Source: Demequina lignilytica
GTDB lineage: Bacteria > Actinomycetota > Actinomycetes > Actinomycetales > Demequinaceae
Reading direction: 5' to 3'
Length of the DNA stretch: 64,000 bases
Assembly: GCF_030418305.1 (NCBI RefSeq)
Contig: NZ_JAUHPX010000010.1
Location: 1-64,000, forward strand
Notes under the pieces: model-generated
Told to the model about the DNA's origin: nothing
The model's input: the letters and a program-made list of their open reading frames with translations, nothing else
The model's database searches: none
Made by a program: the position numbers and the translations under genes
Shown: piece after piece, positions 7,506 to 16,408 of the stretch
Position numbering within the stretch: the first letter of the stretch is position 1
Layout of the letters: every line of letters starts with the position of its first letter

Positions 7506-8816
7506 TCAGGCGTCGGCGCCGAGCATGCCGGCCCACATCTGAGGGAAGTCCGGCATCGTCTTCGAGGTGGTGCCGACGTCGAGCACCTTCACCGCGGGGA
7601 CCGCCAGACCGACGATCGCGGCGAAGGTCGCCATGCGGTGGTCGTGGTAGGTCTCCATGACCGCCCCGGCCAGCCCCTCCGCGGGCATCCCGCCGAACGT
7701 GAGCGAGTCGTCGTCCGCGTGGCAGGTCCCGCCCAGGCGCTCGACCTCGGTGGCGATGGCGGCGAGCCTGTCGGTCTCGTGGCCGCGCAGGTGACCGATC
7801 CCGGTGAGCCGCGACGGCCCGTCCGCGAGAGCGCACAGCGCCGCGATGGTCGGGGTGATCTCGCCGGCGGGAGACAGGTCGGCGTCGATCCCGGCGATGC
7901 GGCCCGTGCCGCTGACCGTCATGACGTCGCCGTCGAGCGTGCACGTCGCGCCCATGCGGGTGAGCAGCTCGGGGTAGTACGCGCCCGGCTGCGTGGTCAC
8001 GTCGGGCCAGCCCGGGATGCGCACCGTGCCGCCCGCGACCAGGGCCGCCGCCATGAACGGGCCGGCGTTCGACAGGTCGGGCTCGACGCGCACGTCGCCC
8101 GGCCGGATCTCGCCGGGGTGCACCACCCAGGTGCGCTCGTCCGGCTGGTCCACGCGGATCCCCGCCTCGCGCAGCGTCTCGCACGTCATGTCGATGTGGG
8201 GCAGGCTCGGCAGCGTCTCGCCCGTGTGGCGCACCGTCAGCCCGTGGCGCAGGCGCGGTGCCGTCAGCAGCAGCCCCGTGACGAACTGCGAGGAGGACGA
8301 GGAGTCGACCTCCACCTCCGCGGGCATCGCGGCGGGCGGGGTGACGGTGAACGGCAGCGTCCCGGTGCCGCCGTCCTCGACGGTGGCACCGAGCGCGCGC
8401 AGCGCATCGAGCAGGGGGCCCATCGGGCGGACGCGGGCGCCCTCGTCGCCGTCGAAGCTCACGGGCCCGTCGGCGAGGAGCACGAGCGGCGGGACGAAGC
8501 GCATGACGGTGCCCGCGAGCCCGCAGTCGACGTGGGCGCCGCCGCGCAGCGGGCCGGGGGTCACGCGCCACTCGTCGCCGGAGTCGTCCACCTCGATGCC
8601 GAGTCCTCGCAGGGCGCCGATCATGAGGTCGGAGTCGCGGGAGCGCAGGCCTCCGCGGACCGTCACGGGCTCCGCGGCGATCGCCGCCAGCACCAGGAAG
8701 CGGTTGGTGAGCGACTTCGACCCGGGCACGGAGACGGTCGCGTCGAGAGGGCCCGAGGCGACGGGCGCGTCCCAGACCTGCCCCGGGCCGGTGCCCGGGA
8801 CCAGGCCGGCTGTCAC
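7506..8816 (-). CDS. aroA: 3-phosphoshikimate 1-carboxyvinyltransferase
   Basis: EPSP synthase, 436 residues, catalysing the sixth step of the shikimate pathway (shikimate 3-phosphate plus phosphoenolpyruvate). The substrate-binding PGSKSLTNR lies near residue 30, GLAGTVMRF near 98, the Ser-rich SSSSSQFVTG near 173, and the catalytic segment DLSNAGPFMAAA near 250. GHETDRLAA and DHRMATFAA close the active site. The length fits the family. The GTG start overlaps the stop of the DoxX-like gene as GTGA, so the two form an operon. Confidence 0.93.
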   Translation of the reverse strand: MTAGLVPGTGPGQVWDAPVASGPLDATVSVPGSKSLTNRFLVLAAIAAEPVTVRGGLRSRDSDLMIGALRGLGIEVDDSGDEWRVTPGPLRGGAHVDCGLAGTVMRFVPPLVLLADGPVSFDGDEGARVRPMGPLLDALRALGATVEDGGTGTLPFTVTPPAAMPAEVEVDSSSSSQFVTGLLLTAPRLRHGLTVRHTGETLPSLPHIDMTCETLREAGIRVDQPDERTWVVHPGEIRPGDVRVEPDLSNAGPFMAAALVAGGTVRIPGWPDVTTQPGAYYPELLTRMGATCTLDGDVMTVSGTGRIAGIDADLSPAGEITPTIAALCALADGPSRLTGIGHLRGHETDRLAAIATEVERLGGTCHADDDSLTFGGMPAEGLAGAVMETYHDHRMATFAAIVGLAVPAVKVLDVGTTSKTMPDFPQMWAGMLGADA

Positions 8817-9310
8817 GCGGCGCGCTTCTTGGACTTCGCGGCCTTGGCGGTCGCCTTGGCGTCCACGGCCTTCTCCTTCGCCTTCACCTTCTTGGCCTTC
8901 TTGCGCGCGATGTGGCGCGCCGAGTGGCCGGCGGTCGCGGCGACCAGGACGCCGCCGACGAGCGACACGTCCTTGAGGAACAGCTCCATCTCCGCCTCGC
9001 GGCGGGCCGGGTCCGTCTCCTTCCAGAACGGGTGCGCGAAGACCGCCTTGGCGCCGGCGAGCCCCGCGAGGCCCAGGGCCGAGGCGCGCGGCGAGCGCGA
9101 CAGCGCGAGCGAGGCCGCGAGGGCGACGGTCAGCGCGCCGTGCACCTTCACGATGTCGACGGCCTTGACCTCCTCCACGCCGAGCTCCTTGAGCGCCGGC
9201 TCCACGGTGGGGGCGATCAGGCCGGCGTTGCGCTCGGGCTCGAGAGCGTTCTGCACGCCCCCGTAGACGAACCACGATGCGAGCAAGGGCCTGGCAAGTA
9301 CACGGAGCAT
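8813..9310 (-). CDS. DoxX-family membrane protein with Lys/Ala-rich tail
   Basis: A 165-residue membrane protein of the DoxX type with about four hydrophobic segments: LLASWFVYGGV near residue 10, VHGALTVALAASLAL near 60, GLAGLAGAKAVFA near 80 and VSLVGGVLVAATAG near 115. The last 35 residues are almost only Lys and Ala, histone-tail-like and probably cytosolic. DoxX-like proteins have been linked to thiol stress in mycobacteria, and this gene diverges from sigR, which suits a redox role, but that link is inference. The ATG at 9310 has an imperfect ribosome binding site. Confidence 0.75.
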   Translation of the reverse strand: MLRVLARPLLASWFVYGGVQNALEPERNAGLIAPTVEPALKELGVEEVKAVDIVKVHGALTVALAASLALSRSPRASALGLAGLAGAKAVFAHPFWKETDPARREAEMELFLKDVSLVGGVLVAATAGHSARHIARKKAKKVKAKEKAVDAKATAKAAKSKKRAA

Positions 9311-9363
9311 GCTTCTGACGATAGCAAGCGCGAGCGCCCGAGGCACCGGCTTCCGGGACAACC

Positions 9364-9390
9364 GGGAATGAATCGCGCACAGGTGCCGTT
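9364..9390 (+). promoter_or_regulatory. SigR-type promoter GGGAAT-N18-GTT
   Basis: GGGAAT at 9364-9369 and GTT at 9388-9390, separated by exactly 18 bases, match the SigR consensus. The predicted start lies about 3 bases before the ATG at 9400, so SigR would transcribe its own gene as a near-leaderless message encoding the long form. Confidence 0.8.
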
Positions 9391-9399
9391 GCCGGTGCC

Positions 9400-10095
9400 A
9401 TGACCACCATCGCGGAGACGCCACGCGCCTCGCGAGAGCATCCGGCGGCCAGCGCCGGGGTACGCTCGCAGGCGATGACTCAGCATGCCGATCCAGCCGC
9501 CGACTTCGAGGTCGAGGCCCTGTCCTACATGGACCAGCTCTACGCCGCCGCGCTGCGCATGACGCGCAACGCCGCAGACGCGGAGGACCTGGTCCAGGAG
9601 ACCTACGCCAAGGCCTTCGCCGCGCGCGACAAGTTCACCATGGGCACCAACCTGAAGGCGTGGCTGTACCGCATCCAGACCAACGCCTTCATCAACAGCT
9701 ACCGCAAGAAGCAGCGGGAGCCGAAGCGGTCGGACGCGGAGAGCGTGGAGGACTGGCAGCTCGCGGCCGCCGCCGAGCACACGTCCAGCGGCCTCGCGTC
9801 GGCGGAGGACCACGCGCTGGACTCGCTCGGCGACGACGAGATCAGGCGGGCGCTGTCGGAGCTCTCCGAGGACTTCCGGATGGCGGTCTACCTCTCCGAC
9901 GTGGAGGGGTTCGCCTACAAGGAGATCGCCGAGATCATGGACACCCCCGTCGGGACCGTGATGTCGCGGCTGCACCGTGGCCGCAAGCTGCTGCGCGAGA
10001 AGCTCCGTGACTACGCCGCCGAGCGCGGCCTCTACGAGAAGACGCCGGTCAAGCCCAAGCAGGAGAAGAAGGACGGAGGTGTCTGCGATGCCTGA
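9400..10095 (+). CDS. sigR: ECF sigma factor, SigR/SigH type
   Basis: An extracytoplasmic-function sigma factor, 231 residues from the first ATG, of the thiol-oxidative-stress type. Region 2 carries [15 protein letters not shown] (about 65-80) and region 4 the HTH around [18 protein letters not shown] (about 172-190). Two starts are plausible: ATG 9400, placed just after a SigR promoter, and ATG 9475 (206 residues), placed two bases after the start predicted from a TACGCT -10 box. This parallels the long and short SigR forms known in Streptomyces coelicolor. An eight-base overlap couples it to its anti-sigma gene. Confidence 0.9.
   Translation: MTTIAETPRASREHPAASAGVRSQAMTQHADPAADFEVEALSYMDQLYAAALRMTRNAADAEDLVQETYAKAFAARDKFTMGTNLKAWLYRIQTNAFINSYRKKQREPKRSDAESVEDWQLAAAAEHTSSGLASAEDHALDSLGDDEIRRALSELSEDFRMAVYLSDVEGFAYKEIAEIMDTPVGTVMSRLHRGRKLLREKLRDYAAERGLYEKTPVKPKQEKKDGGVCDA
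9461..9466 (+). promoter_or_regulatory. -10 box TACGCT for short sigma form
   Basis: TACGCT predicts a transcript start at about 9473, two bases before the in-frame ATG at 9475. It would give a constitutive leaderless message for a sigma factor lacking the first 25 residues. Confidence 0.45.
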
Positions 10096-10333
10096 GCCCG
10101 AATGCGAGGAGGCCCTCGACAGGCTCTTCGAGTACATCGACCACGAGCTCCCCGAGGAGGAGATCCACCGGATCGGGGAGCACCTCAAGACGTGTCCGCC
10201 GTGCGAGGCGGAGCACAAGATCAACGAGAAGATCAAGAGGCTCGTCAACCAGACCCGTCACGAGACGGCGCCCGATGCCCTGCGCCAGCGCGTGCTCGAC
10301 GCGATCCGCGCGACCCGCGAGACGCCCGCCTGA
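10088..10333 (+). CDS. rsrA: zinc-binding anti-sigma factor, RsrA type
   Basis: An 81-residue anti-sigma factor of the ZAS family that holds the SigR-type factor inactive until thiols are oxidised. The signature HxxxCxxC is seen as H32, C36 and C39 (HLKTCPPC), and an additional N-terminal Cys (C6) completes the expected zinc site. No membrane segment is present, so it acts in the cytosol. It overlaps the sigma gene by eight bases and is followed by a 14-bp hairpin. Fewer Cys residues are present than in the Streptomyces protein, but the redox-active set is intact. Confidence 0.9.
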   Translation: MPEPECEEALDRLFEYIDHELPEEEIHRIGEHLKTCPPCEAEHKINEKIKRLVNQTRHETAPDALRQRVLDAIRATRETPA

Positions 10334-10367
10334 TCCGAGACGCGCATCGTCCCGCCCGGACATGACA

Positions 10368-10398
10368 GAAGCCGCATCGGCCATGCCGATGCGGCTTC
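10368..10398. terminator. bidirectional hairpin terminator
   Basis: A perfect 14-bp stem (GAAGCCGCATCGGC) with a three-base loop lies between the convergent rsrA and bL37 genes. There is no U tract, which is common in high-GC actinobacteria. Confidence 0.75.
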
Positions 10399-10414
10399 GT
10401 CGTGGTGTCAGCGC

Positions 10415-10489
10415 TTACGCGTTGGGGCGCTTGCCGTGGTTGGCACCGGACCCGGCGCGGCTCTTGCGCTTGCGGCCTCGCTTGCTCAT
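10415..10489 (-). CDS. 50S ribosomal protein bL37
   Basis: A 24-codon gene on the minus strand. The product starts MSKRGRKRK and ends ANHGKRPNA, matching the tiny, very basic actinobacterial ribosomal protein seen in mycobacterial 50S structures and named bL37. An AAGGGGA ribosome binding site lies six bases before the ATG. It stands alone between the rsrA terminator and the divergent PilT-type gene. Its length falls below most annotation cut-offs, so it is easily missed. Confidence 0.85.
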   Translation of the reverse strand: MSKRGRKRKSRAGSGANHGKRPNA

Positions 10490-10603
10490 GGCGTTCCCCT
10501 TTCTTGGACGACTCGGACGATGCGGCGGTTCACGATCGACCCCCTATCCTCCCATACGGCGCGGGTTCGTCACACCTGCTTCCATCGGACGGCGGTTCCC
10601 CAG

Positions 10604-10609
10604 TAGCGT
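10604..10609 (+). promoter_or_regulatory. -10 box TAGCGT upstream of PilT-type gene
   Basis: TAGCGT predicts a start near 10616 and a 33-base leader that contains the GATGGAGG ribosome binding site of the downstream GTG. Confidence 0.4.
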
Positions 10610-10648
10610 CGGCTCAAGCCGAGGCCCTCGGAAGCCGATGGAGGATTC

Positions 10649-11737
10649 GTGAGCGACCAGCCAGTCTCAGTCATCCCGTTCCTGCACGCCCTCGCGTCGA
10701 CGGGCGGCTCCGACCTGCACTGCAAGACCGGATCGCCGCCGCGCGTCCGCGTCGACGGCCGCCTGCGCAAGCTGCAGGTGCCGCCGCTGACGCCCGAGGA
10801 CACGCGCAACATGGTCGCCCAGGTCCTGCCGGAGGACCTGGTCGCCTCCTTCCGCGACACCCATGAGGCCGACTTCGCGTTCTCGCTGTCCGGCGTCGGG
10901 CGCTTCCGCGTCAACGCCTACGTCGCCCGGGGCACCGAGTCGCTCGTGTTCCGCCGCGTCGCGGTGGGCGCGCAGAGCTTCGAGGAGCTGGGCCTGCCGC
11001 CGGTCATCGCGGACCTCGCGCTCGAGCCTCGCGGCCTGGTGCTGGTGACGGGCCCGACCGGATCCGGAAAGACCACCACGCTCGCCTCGATGGTGGACCT
11101 CATCAACAGCTACCGCGAGGTCAACATCATCACCATCGAGGACCCGATCGAGGTCCTCCACTCGGACAAGAAGGCGATCATCTCGCAGCGCGAGGTGCGC
11201 TCCGACACGCTCGACTTCACCAACGCGCTGCGCGCCGCGATGCGCCAGGACCCCGACGTGATCATGGTCGGCGAGATGCGTGACATCGAGACCGTCCGCG
11301 CGGCGCTGTCCGCCGCCGAGACCGGCCACCTGGTGCTGGCGACGCTGCACACCGTGGACGCGCAGGACACGATCAACCGCATCGTCGACTTCTTCACCCC
11401 GCACGAGCAGAACCAGGTCCGCGCGACGCTCGCGCAGACGCTGCGCGGCATCGTCTCCCAGCGCCTGGTGCGCCGCGGCGACGGCACCGGCCGCACGCTC
11501 GTCGCGGAGGTCATGGTGAACACCGGCCGCACCGCCGAGGCGATCGTGGACCCGGCGAGCCAGCCTCCCATCCTCGACCTCATCAAGGACGGCGAGTACT
11601 ACAAGATGCAGACGTTCGACCAGCACCTGTTCCAGCTCGTGGGAGCCGGAACGGTGGCGCTGGACGACGCGCTCGCGATCGCCTCGCGCCCGCACGACCT
11701 CATGGTCGAGCTCCGCGGCGCCGGGATCGTCGAGTAG
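10649..11737 (+). CDS. pilT: PilT/PilU-type ATPase
   Basis: A 362-residue secretion-superfamily hexameric ATPase. In type IV pili, PilT retracts the pilus. The N-terminal domain contains GSDLHCKTG; the Walker A loop GPTGSGKTT is at about residue 135, the Asp box IEDPIEVLHSDKK near 168, Walker B DVIMVGEMRD near 203 and the His box TGHLVLATLHT near 228. All catalytic residues are intact. No other pilus gene is nearby, so the partner machinery must be elsewhere. The GTG at 10649 has a strong GATGGAGG site; the 12-bp hairpin at 11777 ends the transcript. Confidence 0.9.
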   Translation: MSDQPVSVIPFLHALASTGGSDLHCKTGSPPRVRVDGRLRKLQVPPLTPEDTRNMVAQVLPEDLVASFRDTHEADFAFSLSGVGRFRVNAYVARGTESLVFRRVAVGAQSFEELGLPPVIADLALEPRGLVLVTGPTGSGKTTTLASMVDLINSYREVNIITIEDPIEVLHSDKKAIISQREVRSDTLDFTNALRAAMRQDPDVIMVGEMRDIETVRAALSAAETGHLVLATLHTVDAQDTINRIVDFFTPHEQNQVRATLAQTLRGIVSQRLVRRGDGTGRTLVAEVMVNTGRTAEAIVDPASQPPILDLIKDGEYYKMQTFDQHLFQLVGAGTVALDDALAIASRPHDLMVELRGAGIVE

Positions 11738-11776
11738 CCGGGGGGATCCGGCCGCGCCACGCACGGCGCCACCGAG

Positions 11777-11803
11777 GCAGGGCGGTTCGATGAACCGCCC
11801 TGC
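11777..11803. terminator. hairpin terminator between pilT and SGNH gene
   Basis: A perfect 12-bp stem (GCAGGGCGGTTC) with a three-base loop sits between convergent genes and probably serves both. Confidence 0.75.
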
Positions 11804-11821
11804 TGACGTGTGCGGCGAGGC

Positions 11822-12418
11822 TCAGGCGGCGGGCGGCTCGATGCCGAGCCACGAGTGCCAGCGGGAGTGCAGCACCAGCCACGCCATGAGCCCGTAGCCG
11901 GCCTGCAGCGGCAGCGCGTCACGGCCCGTCGCCATGTCGGCCGTCCACTGGTCGTGACGCGCGAGCGGCCCGTACATGTCGATGTAGCCCACCTCGCGGC
12001 GGGATGCGGCGTCCTCGAGCACCGCCGCGAGCTCGGCGATCCGCGGGTTGTCCTCCTCGCGCCCCGGCGGGGGGCCGGCCATCAGCGTGCGGAAGCCCAG
12101 CGCGTGGGCCCGGTCGAGCGCGTTCGCGATGTTCAGGCGCGTCATCGTGGGGGAGACGCCGCGCGTGACGTCGCCGCGGCCGACGGCGAAGAGCACGTGG
12201 TTCGCCTCCGCCTCGTCGTGGCGGGTGCGGCGCAGCGCCTCCTCGTCCCAGCGGCTGGTCATCTCCCCGGTGGTCTCGCCGGGCACGGCGAGCACGTGGA
12301 AGCGGAGGTCGGGGGCGACCGGGAGCGTGCGTGCTGCGACGCGCCCCGCCCATCCCAGCGCCTTCGGATCCCCGTGACCGGCGACGAGCTCGTCGCCCAC
12401 CAGGAAGACGTTCCTCAT
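11822..12418 (-). CDS. degenerate SGNH/GDSL-like protein
   Basis: A 198-residue soluble protein with the outline of an SGNH hydrolase, found downstream of kgd in many actinobacteria. The block I motif reads GDELVAG, with Glu where the catalytic Ser of GDSL would be. The block III region is GRGDV rather than GxND, and the C-terminal block ([16 protein letters not shown]) is also altered. It is therefore unlikely to be a normal esterase. ATGA overlap with kgd indicates co-translation; a link to 2-oxoglutarate metabolism is possible but unproven. Confidence 0.7.
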   Translation of the reverse strand: MRNVFLVGDELVAGHGDPKALGWAGRVAARTLPVAPDLRFHVLAVPGETTGEMTSRWDEEALRRTRHDEAEANHVLFAVGRGDVTRGVSPTMTRLNIANALDRAHALGFRTLMAGPPPGREEDNPRIAELAAVLEDAASRREVGYIDMYGPLARHDQWTADMATGRDALPLQAGYGLMAWLVLHSRWHSWLGIEPPAA

Positions 12419-15400
12419 CGCGTGAAGGCCCTCTCGACCAGCTCGGCCTGCTCGGCGGCGTGGCGCGAGGCCTGGCCGGCGGCGGGCGATGCCGACGCGG
12501 GCCGGGACACGCAGCCCACCGTGGTGCCGATGATCTGCGGCAGGCTCAGCGAGATCTTCGACCACGCGCCCTGGTTGAGGGGCTCCTCCTGGACCCACAG
12601 CACCTCGGCGCCGTCGAAGGGCGCGAGGGCCTCCTTGATCGCGTCGTGGTCGAGCGGGTACAGCTGCTCGAACCGCAGGATCGCGGTGGCGGTGTCGCCT
12701 GCCTTGTCGCGCTGGGCGACCAGGTCGTAGTAGACCTTGCCGGCGCAGATCAGCACGCGGTCGACCCCGCCCGGGTCCACCGTGGTGTCGGGGATGACCT
12801 CCTGGAACGTGCCCGTGGTGAAGTCCTCCACCTCGGACTGCGCGGCGCGCAGGCGGAGCATGGACTTCGGGGTGAACACCACCATCGGTCGGCGCGGACG
12901 GTCGTAGGCCTGGCGGCGCAGCAGGTGGAAGTAGCTGGCCGGGGTCGACGGCATGGCCGCGACCATGTTGTCCTCGGCGCACAGCTGCAGGAACCGCTCG
13001 ACGCGCGCCGACGAGTGGTCGGGGCCCTGACCCTCGTACCCGTGGGGCAGCAGCAGCACCACGGACGACGACTGCGCCCACTTCTGCTCGGCGGCCGAGA
13101 TGAACTCGTCGATGATGGTCTGCGCGCCGTTGACGAAGTCGCCGAACTGCGCCTCCCACAGGACCAGCGCGTCGGGACGCTCGACGGAGTAGCCGTACTC
13201 GAATCCGAGGCAGGCGTACTCCGACAGCGACGAGTCGAAGATGTGGAGCCGCGCCTGGTCCGAGGACAGGTACAGCAGCGGCGTCCACTCGGCGCCCGTG
13301 CGGCGGTCGTGGTAGACCGCGTGGCGCTGCACGAAGGTGCCGCGGCGGCTGTCCTGGCCCGCCATCCGCACCGGGACGCCCTCCTGCAGCAGCGTGCCGA
13401 AGGCGAGGATCTCGCCGTAGCCCCAGTCGATGCCGCCCTCGGTGCTCATCTGCTCGCGCTTCTCGAGCAGCTTGCCGAGCTTCGGGTGGACCGTGAAGCC
13501 CTCTGGCGGGCGCACGTGGGCGCGGCCGATCCGCTCGACCTGGCTCGCCGAGACGGCGGTCCGCCACCCGACCATGACGCCCGCGTCGGAGGACTGCGAG
13601 CTGGGCAGCTCGAGGCCCGAGATCGACTCGGTGTCCGGGCGGGGCTGGTAGCCCTCGCGGGTCTCGATGAACACGCGCTCGAGCTGGGCCAGGTAGTCCT
13701 TGGAGACCGTCTCGGCCTCCTCGGTCGTGATGTCCCCGCGACGGATGAGCGACTCGGTGTAGAGGTGGCGCACGGACCGCTTCGCCTCGATGAGGTCGTA
13801 CATGCGCGGCTGCGTCATCGACGGGTCGTCGCCCTCGTTGTGCCCGCGGCGGCGGTAGCAGACCATGTCGACGATCACGTCGCGCCCGAACCTCTCGCGG
13901 TACTCGAACGCGAGCCGGGCGGCGCGCACGCACGCCTCCGGGTCGTCGCCGTTGACGTGGAAGATCGGGACCTGGAAGCCCTTCGCGATGTCCGTGCAGT
14001 AGCGCGTGGACCGCGAGTTCTCCGGGCCGGTGGTGAATCCGACCTGGTTGTTGATGATCACGTGCACGGTGCCGCCGGTGCGGTAGCCGCGCAGCTGCGA
14101 CAGGTTCAGGGTCTCCTGGACGATCCCCTGGCCGGCGAACGCGGCGTCGCCGTGCACCAGGATCGGCAGCACGGGGTAACCGTCGGTCGCCGGGTCGGCG
14201 CCGAGGGCGTCGAGCTTCGCGCGGACGATGCCCTCGAGGACCGGGTTGACCGCCTCCAGGTGCGAGGGGTTCGCGGCGAGGTAGACCCGCGTGGACGCGC
14301 CCGACTCCGCCGTGAAGGTGCCCTCGGTGCCGAGGTGGTACTTGACGTCGCCCGAGCCCTGCACGGAGCCCGGCACCGCGGTGCCCTCGAACTCGGAGAA
14401 GATCTGGCCGTAGCTCTTGCCTGCCAGGTTCGCGAGCACGTTGAGGCGTCCGCGGTGCGCCATGCCGATGCAGACCTCGTGGACGCCGGACTCGGCCGCG
14501 GCGCTCATCACCTCGTCGAGCAGCGGGATCAGCGACTCGCCGCCCTCGAGCGAGAACCGCTTCTGTCCCACGTACTTGGTCTGGAGGAAGGCCTCGAACG
14601 CCTCCGCCGCGTTGAGGCGGTGGAGGATCCGCAGGTGCTCCTCGCGGCTGGGCTTCGTGTAGCCGTGCTCGAGGCGCTCCTGGAACCACGACCGCTGCTC
14701 GCGGTCGGCGATGTGCATGTACTCGAGGCCGATGGTGCGGCAGTAGGCGTCCCGCAGCCGGCTGAGCACCGTGCGCATCTTCCACCGGTCGTGGCCGGCG
14801 AAGCCGCCGGTCGAGTAGTGCCGGTCGAGGTCCCACAGCGTGAGGCCGTGGGTCTGGACGTCGAGGTCCGGGTGCTTGCGCGGTCGGCTCGACAGGGGGT
14901 CGACGTCCGCCATGAGGTGCCCGCGCGAGCGGTAGGCGTGGATGAGCTCCGCGATGCGGGCGGGCTTGGCGGCCTCCTCCTCGGGCGAGGTCGCGGCGTC
15001 CTGGACCCAGCGCACGGGCTCGTAGGGCACGCGGATCGACACGAACACGCGGTCGTAGAAGCCGTCGATGCCGAGCAGCTTCTTGTGCACGAGGCCCAGG
15101 AACTCGCCGGACTGGGCGCCCTGGATGACGCGGTGGTCGTAGGTCGACGTCAGGGTGAGCACCTTCGACACGCCCAGGCGGGCGATGGTCTCCTCGGACG
15201 CCCCCTGGAACTCCGCGGGGTAGTCCATCGAGCCGACGCCGATGATGGTGCCCTGGCCGTTCATGAGGCGCGGGACGGAGTGGACCGTGCCGATCGTGCC
15301 CGGGTTGGTCAGGGTGATCGTCGTGCCCTGGAAGTCGACCGCCTGCAGCGTGCCCTGGCGGGCGCGCCGGACCAGGTCCTCGTAGGAGGACCAGAAGGCG

Positions 15401-16221
15401 TGGAAGTCCATGCTGTCCGCGCCCTTGATCGACGGCACCAGCAGCTGGCGGGAGCCGTCGGGCTTCGCGAGGTCGATCGCCAGGCCCAGGTTGATCTCGG
15501 CGGGGGTCAGCAGCGCGGGCTTGCCGTCCTCCTCGGTGTACGCGACGTTCATCGACGGGAACTCGGCGAGCGCCTCGACGATCGCGTAGCCGATCAGGTG
15601 CGTGAAGCTCACCTTGCCGCCGCGCGTGCGCGCGAGGTGGTTGTTGATGACGACGCGGTTGTCCATCAGCATCTTGGCGGGCACCGCGCGGACCGACGTC
15701 GCCGTCGGGACGGTGAGGCTCGCCTCCATGTTCTGGACCACGCGTGCGGCCGGGCCGCGCAGGCGCTCGACGCCCTGCGTGACGTCCTTGGCCTCGACGG
15801 GCTCGTAGTCCGGGCGCTGCAGGTACGCCGCGGTCGGGGCCTGCGCCGTCGCGATCGGCTGCGTCATCGCGACCGTCTCCGCGGCGGGCTCGGGGGCCTC
15901 GGCGCTCGCGGTCGGCTCGGGTGCCGGAGCCGGGGCCGCGGGCGCTGCGGGCGCCTCGGGCGCGGGTGACGATGCGCGGGGTGCCGGCGGCGGGGGCGGC
16001 GGCACGTCGCCGTAGCCCTGCGCGGACGAGGTCACGCGCGGCATCGGCTGGGTCGGGGGCTGGGGGACGTGGGGACGGTGGCCCGGGGCGTCCGCGCGGG
16101 CGTCGTCGGTGGCGTCCGCCCCGCGGGAGCCGCCCAGGATGAGGGAGGCCACGGCTGGGGCGTCCACGCCACGGGCGACGGGGACACGGTCGGTATCGGG
16201 CGCGGAGGTGTCTGGGGACAC
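12415..16221 (-). CDS. kgd: multifunctional 2-oxoglutarate dehydrogenase/decarboxylase Kgd
   Basis: A 1268-residue fusion unique to actinobacteria, combining an E2-like succinyltransferase domain (about residues 160-400, with [12 protein letters not shown] and [10 protein letters not shown]) and a thiamine-diphosphate E1 domain (about 440-1268, with [16 protein letters not shown] and [10 protein letters not shown]). It feeds the TCA cycle at 2-oxoglutarate. Residues 70-120 form a Pro/Ala linker. The N-terminal helix common in this family (FGxNEWLV type) is not seen in any frame. The start is uncertain: GTG 16221 is the first in-frame start, yet a better ribosome binding site precedes an ATG at 16277 in another frame. 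Confidence 0.9.
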   Translation of the reverse strand: MSPDTSAPDTDRVPVARGVDAPAVASLILGGSRGADATDDARADAPGHRPHVPQPPTQPMPRVTSSAQGYGDVPPPPPPAPRASSPAPEAPAAPAAPAPAPEPTASAEAPEPAAETVAMTQPIATAQAPTAAYLQRPDYEPVEAKDVTQGVERLRGPAARVVQNMEASLTVPTATSVRAVPAKMLMDNRVVINNHLARTRGGKVSFTHLIGYAIVEALAEFPSMNVAYTEEDGKPALLTPAEINLGLAIDLAKPDGSRQLLVPSIKGADSMDFHAFWSSYEDLVRRARQGTLQAVDFQGTTITLTNPGTIGTVHSVPRLMNGQGTIIGVGSMDYPAEFQGASEETIARLGVSKVLTLTSTYDHRVIQGAQSGEFLGLVHKKLLGIDGFYDRVFVSIRVPYEPVRWVQDAATSPEEEAAKPARIAELIHAYRSRGHLMADVDPLSSRPRKHPDLDVQTHGLTLWDLDRHYSTGGFAGHDRWKMRTVLSRLRDAYCRTIGLEYMHIADREQRSWFQERLEHGYTKPSREEHLRILHRLNAAEAFEAFLQTKYVGQKRFSLEGGESLIPLLDEVMSAAAESGVHEVCIGMAHRGRLNVLANLAGKSYGQIFSEFEGTAVPGSVQGSGDVKYHLGTEGTFTAESGASTRVYLAANPSHLEAVNPVLEGIVRAKLDALGADPATDGYPVLPILVHGDAAFAGQGIVQETLNLSQLRGYRTGGTVHVIINNQVGFTTGPENSRSTRYCTDIAKGFQVPIFHVNGDDPEACVRAARLAFEYRERFGRDVIVDMVCYRRRGHNEGDDPSMTQPRMYDLIEAKRSVRHLYTESLIRRGDITTEEAETVSKDYLAQLERVFIETREGYQPRPDTESISGLELPSSQSSDAGVMVGWRTAVSASQVERIGRAHVRPPEGFTVHPKLGKLLEKREQMSTEGGIDWGYGEILAFGTLLQEGVPVRMAGQDSRRGTFVQRHAVYHDRRTGAEWTPLLYLSSDQARLHIFDSSLSEYACLGFEYGYSVERPDALVLWEAQFGDFVNGAQTIIDEFISAAEQKWAQSSSVVLLLPHGYEGQGPDHSSARVERFLQLCAEDNMVAAMPSTPASYFHLLRRQAYDRPRRPMVVFTPKSMLRLRAAQSEVEDFTTGTFQEVIPDTTVDPGGVDRVLICAGKVYYDLVAQRDKAGDTATAILRFEQLYPLDHDAIKEALAPFDGAEVLWVQEEPLNQGAWSKISLSLPQIIGTTVGCVSRPASASPAAGQASRHAAEQAELVERAFTR

Positions 16222-16408
16222 GTTGAGGCCGCTCGCTTTCTTGGCGCATCAGCGTCGGTGGTGACTGGTGGACCCATCTTCTCCCCTTCCGACACGCCGC
16301 CGGAACCACCCACCGCGCATTTGGACAAAGTTTTACCCATGCCAGGGAAGACCAGGGGTGACGCATCGGACGCCCATGGCCGTCATCGTCCGTCCCGGGC
16401 CTCCGGGC
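16222..16408. other. kgd leader region
   Basis: This 187-base stretch between the ABC-2 permease and kgd should hold the kgd promoter. On the minus strand it shows GGAAGGGGAGAAG directly before an ATG at 16277. That frame runs open into kgd coding sequence but in a different register. No clear -35/-10 pair was identified. Confidence 0.4.

Noticed and set aside
12331..15969. Long plus-strand open frame opposite kgd
   Set aside because: Shadow frame: low-complexity Arg/Gly/Ala protein, no motifs, and kgd motifs on the other strand are unmistakable. High GC keeps non-coding frames open.
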